From assembly GCA_015057205.1 (NCBI GenBank), contig SVEW01000066.1, positions 1 through 12,873 on the forward strand: a stretch of DNA of 12,873 nucleotides, written 5' to 3'. Below, one piece after another: positions 7,838 to 12,873 of this stretch. The notes under the pieces were generated by a model that did not search any database, was not told where the DNA came from, and saw only the letters and a list, made by a program, of their open reading frames with translations. Both the position numbers and the translations under genes were made by a program. Position 1 is the first letter of the stretch, and the number at the start of each line of letters is the position of its first letter. The stretch comes from Lachnospiraceae bacterium (GTDB lineage Bacteria; Bacillota; Clostridia; Lachnospirales; Lachnospiraceae).

Positions 7838-7873
7838 CCACTTTGTGGCATTTCCAACCACTTTCCTCCACTT
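7838..7873 (-). promoter_or_regulatory. MraZ box array (operator of the dcw operon)
   Basis: On the minus strand AAGTGG occurs at 7873-7868, 7863-7858 and 7843-7838, and a degenerate copy AAATGC fills the empty slot at 7853-7848. All four are exactly 10 bp apart. Known MraZ targets are short GTGG/AAAGTG-type direct repeats with a 10-bp period, so motif and spacing both fit. The array begins about 2 nt after the predicted transcription start. Confidence 0.8.
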
Positions 7874-7881
7874 ACATAAAT

Positions 7882-7910
7882 AATATACTACAAAAACCGC
7901 ATAAAATCAA
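7882..7910 (-). promoter_or_regulatory. Sigma-A promoter of the mraZ-led dcw operon
   Basis: Minus strand -35 TTGATT (7910-7905), a 17-bp spacer and -10 TATATT (7887-7882). The predicted start is near 7875, leaving a leader of about 110 nt before the mraZ ATG. It lies downstream of the lgt terminator and directly upstream of the MraZ boxes, the expected place for an autoregulated promoter. Confidence 0.7.
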
Positions 7911-7952
7911 GGTTTTTAACAAAATTAAAATGAGATTTTCGTGAAAAAAGCC

Positions 7953-7985
7953 AAAAAAATAGAGCCGGAATTCACTTCCGACTCT
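7953..7985 (-). terminator. Intrinsic terminator after lgt
   Basis: Minus-strand RNA forms a 10-bp stem (AGAGTCGGAA at 7985-7976 with TTCCGGCTCT at 7970-7961, one G-U pair), a 5-nt loop GTGAA, then A and seven Ts. It begins 26 nt past the lgt stop codon and separates the thrS-lgt unit from the dcw promoter. Confidence 0.9.
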
Positions 7986-8011
7986 ATAAAGTGGTTCAAA
8001 GTGGAGGACTA

Positions 8012-8872
8012 TTATTTTGCTAATCCTACTCGCTTCTTCCGTATAAAAATATCAACTGCCACCACCGCTATTACCAGAATACCTGATAACAGTTGAGACA
8101 CCGGCACGCTACCAATCATAAGCTGATCGGTACGAATGCCTTCAATCCATAATCTGCCCAAGGCATAGCCACCCATATACAGCATAAAAATCTCACCATC
8201 AAACTTCTTCTTATCCCGATACAAGAACAGAAGAATCAATACACCCAGATTCCACAGTCCTTCGTAAAGAAATGTTGGGTGCACCTGTACAAAGGTAACG
8301 CCTTCTATGGTCTTTGCGTGTTCCCACATAGTCTGGGTAATATCTCCGCTAGAGCGCACTGCTGACACTGGTAACTGCATAGCCAACAGGTTATTGGTAT
8401 ATCCTCCAAACACCTCTCGGTTAAAAAAATTCCCCCAGCGTCCTATAATCTGTCCGGCCACCAAGCCAAAACACCCGGTATCCAACATTAATCCAACCGG
8501 CTTTTGCTTTTTCTTAGCAACAACATATACCGTTATCACGGCACCTATGATGGCACCGTAAATAGCCAGTCCGCCCTGTCGCAAATTAAAAATGCTTGCC
8601 AGGTCATCCTTATACAAGTTCCATGAGAAAATCACGTAATAGATTCTGGCGCCCAGCACGGAAAAGATAATGGCGTAAAGTGCCAAATCCATATAATCTT
8701 CTTCCCGTTGCCCGGTGCGCTTTGCTTCCCTTGTTGCCAGCATAATACCCACCATAATTGCAATCGCAATCACGATACCATAAAACGCTATCGTAAAGTT
8801 GCCCACCTGTATGGACTTCCCTACATGTCGCAACGTAATATGCAAATTAGGAAAACGAATCGCATCTTCCAT
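8012..8872 (-). CDS. lgt: Prolipoprotein diacylglyceryl transferase Lgt
   Basis: Membrane enzyme that moves diacylglycerol from phosphatidylglycerol onto the lipobox cysteine of prolipoproteins, the first step of lipoprotein maturation. The 286 residues contain about seven hydrophobic segments. Family features seen: GGLAIYG (100-106), the Lgt signature GRWGNFFNREVFGG (144-157), HPTFLYE (198-204) and GRLWIEGIRTDQL (239-251). The tyrosine in GGLAIYG stands where E. coli has a histidine; Firmicute enzymes commonly differ here. The ATG at 8872 has GGAGG 9 nt upstream and lies 16 bp after the thrS stop, with no terminator between them. An intrinsic terminator follows the gene, so thrS and lgt appear to form one transcription unit under the T-box. 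Confidence 0.97.
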   Translation of the reverse strand: MEDAIRFPNLHITLRHVGKSIQVGNFTIAFYGIVIAIAIMVGIMLATREAKRTGQREEDYMDLALYAIIFSVLGARIYYVIFSWNLYKDDLASIFNLRQGGLAIYGAIIGAVITVYVVAKKKQKPVGLMLDTGCFGLVAGQIIGRWGNFFNREVFGGYTNNLLAMQLPVSAVRSSGDITQTMWEHAKTIEGVTFVQVHPTFLYEGLWNLGVLILLFLYRDKKKFDGEIFMLYMGGYALGRLWIEGIRTDQLMIGSVPVSQLLSGILVIAVVAVDIFIRKKRVGLAK

Positions 8873-8888
8873 CTATCGCTTCCTCCAA

Positions 8889-10862
8889 TTAGTTTTTCTT
8901 CTGATCCGGCTGCACTTTAATTTCACGAATCTCTTTGGTGCGAATCTCTTTACAGATTCTATCTGTAAATTCTTCGAATGTCATCTGACCTTCATCACCT
9001 TCGTAACGGCTGCCAACAGAGACAAGTCCATCTGCTTCTTCCTTTTCACCAACAACCAGCTGGTAAGGTACACGGTCAAGACGTCTTTCACGAATCTTGT
9101 ATCCAATCTTCTCAGAACGTTTATCAACCGTAACATCCACACCGTTTGCTTTCAGATGTGCAGCCACCTTCTCCGCATAATCAATATATTTATCAGAAAT
9201 TGGCAATACACGCACCTGTTCCGGACATAACCAGGTTGGGAAGTTTCCGGCATATTTTTCAATCAACCACGCAAGGGTACGCTCATAGCATCCAAGCGAT
9301 GTTCTATGGATGATGTAAGGACGAACCTTGTCACCGTTTTGGTCGATGTAGGTCATATCAAAATTCTCTGCAATTGCACAGTCCAGCTGGATGGTAATCA
9401 TGGTATCTTCTTTTCCATATACATTCTTGGCCTGAATATCAATCTTTGGTCCGTAGAAAGCTGCCTCTCCATCTGCCTCTTCAAAGGTAACACCCTGCTC
9501 AATTAAAATATCTCGAAGTACACCCTGAGTACTCTCCCAGTATGCTTCATCGCCAAGATATTTCTTCTTATTTGCCGGATCCCATTTTGACAAACGATAG
9601 GTTACATCATCCTGCAATCCTAAGGTTGTTAAAACAAAACGTGTCAAATTTAAACAGTTGCGCAACTCTTCCTCACACTGATCCGGGCGAATTGCCAAAT
9701 GTCCTTCAGAAATTGTAAACTGACGCACACGGGTCAAGCCATGCATTTCACCGGAATCTTCTGCTCTAAACAGCGTAGAAGTCTCACTCATACGATATGG
9801 TAAATCACGGTAGGATTTCTGCTCATTTTTATAAACATAATACTGGAACGGGCAGGTCATCGGACGAAGGGCAAATACTTCCTTATCCACTTCCTCGTCA
9901 CCCATTACGAACATACCATCCTTATAATGATCCCAATGTCCGGAAATCTTATACAAATCCGATTTCGCCATAAGCGGTGTTCTGGTTCTAACATAACCCC
10001 ACTCGTTATCCTCAAGGTCTTCTATCCAACGCTGCAACTTCATAATCATCTTGGTACCCTTTGGTGTAAAAAGCGGAAGTCCCTGTCCCACAACATCAAC
10101 CGTGGTAAACAGTCCCATCTCACGACCAAGTCGATTATGATCACGACGTTTCGCATCTTCCAATGCCTCTAAATATTCTTCCAACTCTTCTTTGGTTCCA
10201 AACGCAGAACCGTAGATTCTTTGCAATCTTGCCTTATTCTCGTCACCTCTCCAATAAGCCATGGAAGAAGATGTTAATTTATAAGCCTTCACTCCCTTGG
10301 TATTCATTAAATGAGGTCCCGCACAAAGATCGGTAAATCCCTCTCCCTGAGAATAGAAAGAAATTGTTTCTCCTTCCGGAAGATCTTCAATTAATTCTAC
10401 CTTATACGGCTCATCCAAATCTTTCATCTTCTGAATTGCTTCTTCTCTTGGAAGTTCAAAGTAGGTTAAACGATTACCTTTCTTAATAATCTTCTTCATA
10501 ACCTTCTCGATTTCATCCAAATCCTCTCTAGAAAAAGGCTCTGTATCAAAATCGTAATAAAATCCGGTATCAATAGCCGGTCCAATGGCTACCTTTGCAT
10601 TCGGACGAACCACCTTCACAGCCTCTGCCAAAATATGAGAAGCCGTATGACGAAGCACACGAAGTCCTTCCGGATCCTTCGCTGTTAAAATCTGCAATTC
10701 ACAGTCTTCTTTGATCTCTGTTCTTAAGTCTACCACTTCACCATTTACCATACCGGCACAAGCTGCTCTTGCAAGACCTTCGCTGATATCCATGGCAATG
10801 TCATAGACATTCTTGCTTTCTGCGTATTCCTTAACGGAACCATCTTTCAATGTTATCTTCAT
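8889..10862 (-). CDS. thrS: Threonyl-tRNA synthetase
   Basis: Class II aminoacyl-tRNA synthetase that charges tRNA-Thr. Start chosen at ATG 10862 (657 residues): GGAGG is 7 nt upstream, while the ATG at 10868 is only 1 nt from it. Domains in order: TGS (about 1-61); editing domain with HTASH (H72, H76) and CAGPH (C180, H184) for removal of mischarged serine; catalytic core with zinc ligands in place (C337 in RPMTCPF, H388 in ISEGH, H519 in IIHRTSLG); and an anticodon-binding domain from about 545. Motif 2 reads RVRQFTISEGH, unlike the RVRGFTQDDAH of E. coli; I believe this form is common among clostridia but cannot confirm it here. A complete T-box leader lies upstream, so expression should rise when uncharged tRNA-Thr accumulates. 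lgt follows 16 bp later. Confidence 0.98.
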   Translation of the reverse strand: MKITLKDGSVKEYAESKNVYDIAMDISEGLARAACAGMVNGEVVDLRTEIKEDCELQILTAKDPEGLRVLRHTASHILAEAVKVVRPNAKVAIGPAIDTGFYYDFDTEPFSREDLDEIEKVMKKIIKKGNRLTYFELPREEAIQKMKDLDEPYKVELIEDLPEGETISFYSQGEGFTDLCAGPHLMNTKGVKAYKLTSSSMAYWRGDENKARLQRIYGSAFGTKEELEEYLEALEDAKRRDHNRLGREMGLFTTVDVVGQGLPLFTPKGTKMIMKLQRWIEDLEDNEWGYVRTRTPLMAKSDLYKISGHWDHYKDGMFVMGDEEVDKEVFALRPMTCPFQYYVYKNEQKSYRDLPYRMSETSTLFRAEDSGEMHGLTRVRQFTISEGHLAIRPDQCEEELRNCLNLTRFVLTTLGLQDDVTYRLSKWDPANKKKYLGDEAYWESTQGVLRDILIEQGVTFEEADGEAAFYGPKIDIQAKNVYGKEDTMITIQLDCAIAENFDMTYIDQNGDKVRPYIIHRTSLGCYERTLAWLIEKYAGNFPTWLCPEQVRVLPISDKYIDYAEKVAAHLKANGVDVTVDKRSEKIGYKIRERRLDRVPYQLVVGEKEEADGLVSVGSRYEGDEGQMTFEEFTDRICKEIRTKEIREIKVQPDQKKN

Positions 10863-10868
10863 ATTCAT

Positions 10869-11162
10869 TCCTCCTTCAAAAAATCGGTAGTGTTGTATGA
10901 CGCAAGATGTAATTCAACAAAAAAAATCCCTTGCATCATGCTAATGATACAAGGGACGATAATATACCGCGTTTCCACCCAAGTTGCTCCTTCCGACTAC
11001 CGGAACGAACCTCTCAATTCTGACGATAACGGTGTCACCGGACCGGATTGGGGTCACTCAGAGGTGGTCTTCAAACACATAATGCCAGGACACTTCCAGC
11101 CATGTTGTCCCTCTCTGTTGACACCGTACTGTGTTCTACTCTTCTCTTCAACGTTTTGACTA
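10869..11162 (-). promoter_or_regulatory. Threonine T-box leader of thrS
   Basis: This 290-nt leader fills the gap before thrS. Minus strand, in order: a stem I region with an AGAGAG motif (about 11121-11116) and a GGACA/TGTCC distal stem; a specifier loop containing GAAGACCACC, where ACC (11068-11066, or the next ACC at 11065-11063) is a threonine codon; stem II/III regions; the T-box AACTTGGGTGGAAACGCGG (10985-10967) with the TGG that contacts the tRNA acceptor end; and a terminator. The T-box departs from the usual TGGNACCGCG by one base. Uncharged tRNA-Thr should stabilise the antiterminator and allow thrS-lgt transcription. Confidence 0.93.
10919..10955 (-). terminator. T-box regulatory terminator
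   Basis: CCCTTGTATCAT (10955-10944) pairs with ATGATGCAAGGG (10939-10928) over 12 bp with one G-U pair and a TAGC loop, followed by A and a run of eight Ts. The CCCTT of the 5' arm is also the natural partner for the GGG of the T-box in the antiterminator, so the two structures exclude each other. Confidence 0.92.
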
Positions 11163-11168
11163 ATCTCT

Positions 11169-11197
11169 ATGATACCTCTTTATTCGCAAAAGTGCAA
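11169..11197 (-). promoter_or_regulatory. Sigma-A promoter of thrS-lgt
   Basis: Minus strand -35 TTGCAC (11197-11192), a 17-bp spacer, and -10 TATCAT (11174-11169). The predicted start near 11162 gives a leader of the right size for the T-box. It starts about 30 bp after the chemoreceptor stop codon. Confidence 0.75.
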
Positions 11198-11228
11198 GCC
11201 TTTTTCTCGCATTTCCGTATAACATTGG

Positions 11229-12698
11229 TTACTTCTTCATGGCCAGTTCCTGCATTTGATTGGAAATATCATGAATTTCATGTAATAGTTTATTCATCTG
11301 TTCAAGACCACGCATGCTGGCTTCGCTTACCTCCATGGTAGTGTCCGTAGATGCCGCCACTTCTTCACCGGTGGCCGACAAATTAGTAATACTATCCATA
11401 ATTGCATGGTTTGCATTGATAACGCTATCTACAGACTTACGAACCTGTATAACTCCCTCGTAAAGCATTTCTGCCTCTGATTTGATATCTACCAGCTTGG
11501 TTCCGGTTTCATTAATCAGTTCATGCTGCTTGTCAGCATATTCTGCAGACTGTGTCATACTATCGGCTGCACTTTCCGCATCACGAGCCAGACGATCAAT
11601 AATCGTCGTAATCTGTTCTGTCGCATCCTTGGTTCCTTCTGACAATTCACGAATTTCATCCGCAACAACCGCAAATCCACGGCCCGCTTCACCTGCTCTG
11701 GCAGCCTCAATGGATGCGTTTAATGCAAGCAAGTTTGTCTGATTGGATATTCCAAGAATAGTAGCGGTAATTGCTTCTACATCCTTAATACTCTCATTTA
11801 AGCCCTTCGTAGTCTCTCTGGTCTTAACATTAATCTGCACCACTTCCTCAGCTTGCTTTTCAAGCTGCTTTACCAAATCAACACCGTCTTTTACCGTTGC
11901 ATTGGTCTTTTCTGAAACCTCTTCCATCTTCTGTGCTTCATCGCCAACAACTTCTATACTGCTCTGAATGTCTGAAGTTTTGTCTGTCTGCTGTACAATG
12001 GCCTCTGCATTCACACGTGTACTATTCACAATCTCCTGCATTGCATCATACGAATTCTTCATCGATTCATTTAAGTTGTCCGACACTTCCTGTGCATCGT
12101 CAAATTTGCGTTTCAATTCTTCCGCTAACGCCACAATACGCTCTGCCACACGTGTCTGGGCCTCTGCACCTTCTCTTACTGCTTCAAGACGCTGTGAGCC
12201 ATGCGCATGTAACTGCTTGGTCACCTCAAAACACAAGTACACCGTCATAGCAACAACACCAACATTTACAACCGCAGATTGGAAAGAAACCGTTCCCTTT
12301 ACAACTCCATATGCCATATACGCAACCGCTTCAATCAATGCCAGCAAGCTACCGGCCATCGTCATCTGCATATTTTGAAAAATCAATACCATAACCGCAA
12401 TTGGAAAAACCAAAATCAATGCATATGCCTGAGTACTGGTTACTAAAACAACTACAGACAATATACACATACCCACTCCACACGCATGCCGGTAATGTTC
12501 AGACTCGCGATATATAACAAGTGCAATCGCACTGCCAATAATATCCGCAATAGCAACAACCATTCTAAGCACAATTGGCAATGTGGCTTTATCCATTAAT
12601 TCCGCACACGTAACAACGATTACGCTGGCAGCAATTACAAAATTCATAATCGCCCCTAGCTTATTTTTCTCTCTCAATTGGCTAATTTCCAAATCCAT
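11229..12698 (-). CDS. Methyl-accepting chemotaxis protein with multi-pass membrane N-terminus
   Basis: Chemoreceptor-type signalling protein expected to control CheA/CheW. Start chosen at ATG 12698 (489 residues): GGAGG lies 7 nt upstream, while the ATG at 12704 is only 1 nt from it. The first 160 residues hold about six hydrophobic helices (near 16-34, 40-64, 74-90, 92-108, 114-133 and 139-159) with very short connections. There is no large extracellular ligand-binding domain and no recognisable HAMP domain. A long coiled coil follows, with the hallmark receptor hairpin tip (QTNLLALNASIEAARAGE within about 317-353). No CheR-tethering pentapeptide ends the protein. The ligand cannot be told; sensing within the membrane or of membrane state is possible. 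It appears monocistronic. Its presence hints that the host, or an ancestor, was motile, but such proteins also serve other outputs. Confidence 0.93.
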   Translation of the reverse strand: MDLEISQLREKNKLGAIMNFVIAASVIVVTCAELMDKATLPIVLRMVVAIADIIGSAIALVIYRESEHYRHACGVGMCILSVVVLVTSTQAYALILVFPIAVMVLIFQNMQMTMAGSLLALIEAVAYMAYGVVKGTVSFQSAVVNVGVVAMTVYLCFEVTKQLHAHGSQRLEAVREGAEAQTRVAERIVALAEELKRKFDDAQEVSDNLNESMKNSYDAMQEIVNSTRVNAEAIVQQTDKTSDIQSSIEVVGDEAQKMEEVSEKTNATVKDGVDLVKQLEKQAEEVVQINVKTRETTKGLNESIKDVEAITATILGISNQTNLLALNASIEAARAGEAGRGFAVVADEIRELSEGTKDATEQITTIIDRLARDAESAADSMTQSAEYADKQHELINETGTKLVDIKSEAEMLYEGVIQVRKSVDSVINANHAIMDSITNLSATGEEVAASTDTTMEVSEASMRGLEQMNKLLHEIHDISNQMQELAMKK

Positions 12699-12737
12699 AC
12701 TCATTCCTCCTATAAATATTAGTACTACTCTAACAAT

Positions 12738-12746
12738 ATCATATCA
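12738..12746 (-). promoter_or_regulatory. Candidate extended -10 promoter of the chemoreceptor gene
   Basis: Minus strand TGATATGAT (12746-12738) matches the extended -10 pattern TGnTATAAT at all but one base, about 40 bp before the start codon. No good -35 is visible, and the DNA is very A/T-rich. No sigma-D (flagellar) promoter pattern was found. Confidence 0.3.
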
Positions 12747-12804
12747 TAATTCTAATTATCCGAAAATTCTTTTTCTGAATTCTCACAAAATTTTCAAAAT
12801 CAGC

Positions 12805-12873
12805 ACCACCGGCTTAGCCGGTGGTTTGCTCTTGCCCTATAAGGGCATATTACCGGCACTGAGTCTAAAGACT
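12805..12873. repeat. Cluster of three hairpins, possibly the end of an IS200/IS605-like or REP-like element (cut by window edge)
   Basis: Three palindromes follow each other. ACCACCGGC/GCCGGTGGT has a 9-bp stem with a TTA loop (12805-12825). TGCCCT/AGGGCA has a 6-bp stem with an ATA loop (12833-12847). AGTCT/AGACT has a 5-bp stem with an AA loop (12862-12873). The GC-rich block contrasts sharply with the A/T-rich DNA beside it. Subterminal hairpins of this kind are typical of IS200/IS605 ends and of REP sequences; no transposase gene is within the window. On the minus strand the first hairpin is followed by GCTGATTTTG, so it may also serve as a terminator for a gene beyond the edge. Confidence 0.4.

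Noticed and set aside
7815..7840. DnaA-box-like sequence TTATCAACA (7823-7831) and several TCCAC motifs suggesting a replication origin
   Set aside because: It differs from the DnaA box at one position, the CCAC copies are explained by the 10-bp MraZ repeats, and no dnaA, dnaN or AT-rich unwinding element is present.
11187..11213. Possible terminator after the chemoreceptor gene (TGCGAG / CTTGCA stem, 7-nt loop)
   Set aside because: Only 6 bp with a G-U pair and four Ts, and it overlaps the -35 of the thrS promoter; too weak to call.
10890..11341. Plus-strand open frames across the thrS leader
   Set aside because: The DNA is fully explained by the T-box RNA and its promoter; frames here are by chance.
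12700..12800. Sigma-D (flagellar) promoter for the chemoreceptor gene
   Set aside because: No TAAA plus CCGATAT-type pair at suitable spacing was found.

Overview
The window looks like chromosomal core DNA from a low-to-mid GC Firmicute, most likely a member of the Lachnospiraceae or a close clostridial relative. The evidence is gene order (mraZ-rsmH-ftsL-PBP-PBP-mraY-murD), a T-box in front of thrS, strong GGAGG-type ribosome binding sites, sigma-A-like promoters and a methyl-accepting chemotaxis protein. Every supported gene is on the minus strand, so transcription runs from high to low coordinates.

In transcription order: (1) 12705-12873 holds three small hairpins at the window edge, possibly the end of an IS200/IS605-like or REP-like element, then an AT-rich leader with a possible extended -10 promoter. 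(2) 11229-12698 is a chemoreceptor with a multi-pass membrane N-terminus and no extracellular sensor domain. (3) 10869-11197 holds a sigma-A promoter and a threonine T-box leader with its terminator. (4) thrS (8889-10862) and lgt (8012-8872) follow as a two-gene unit closed by an intrinsic terminator at 7953-7985. (5) A new promoter at 7882-7910, followed by four 10-bp-spaced MraZ-type boxes, starts the division and cell wall (dcw) operon. Its genes are mraZ, rsmH, an ftsL-like gene, two class B penicillin-binding proteins, mraY and murD. murD runs off the left edge.

The dcw genes form one assembly line. MraZ regulates the operon. RsmH methylates 16S rRNA. FtsL and the class B PBPs belong to the septal (and possibly spore-cortex) synthase. 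MraY makes lipid I, and MurD adds D-Glu to the cytoplasmic precursor. murE and murF, which often lie between spoVD and mraY, are absent here.

I see no wholly new system. The most interesting points are regulatory: a 13-bp hairpin in the gap between the two PBP genes that sequesters the second gene's Shine-Dalgarno sequence and is followed by a U-run; a well-formed MraZ box array; a KTAT in place of KTGT in the second PBP; and lgt apparently under T-box control. Several starts were moved to internal ATGs because only those have correctly spaced ribosome binding sites.
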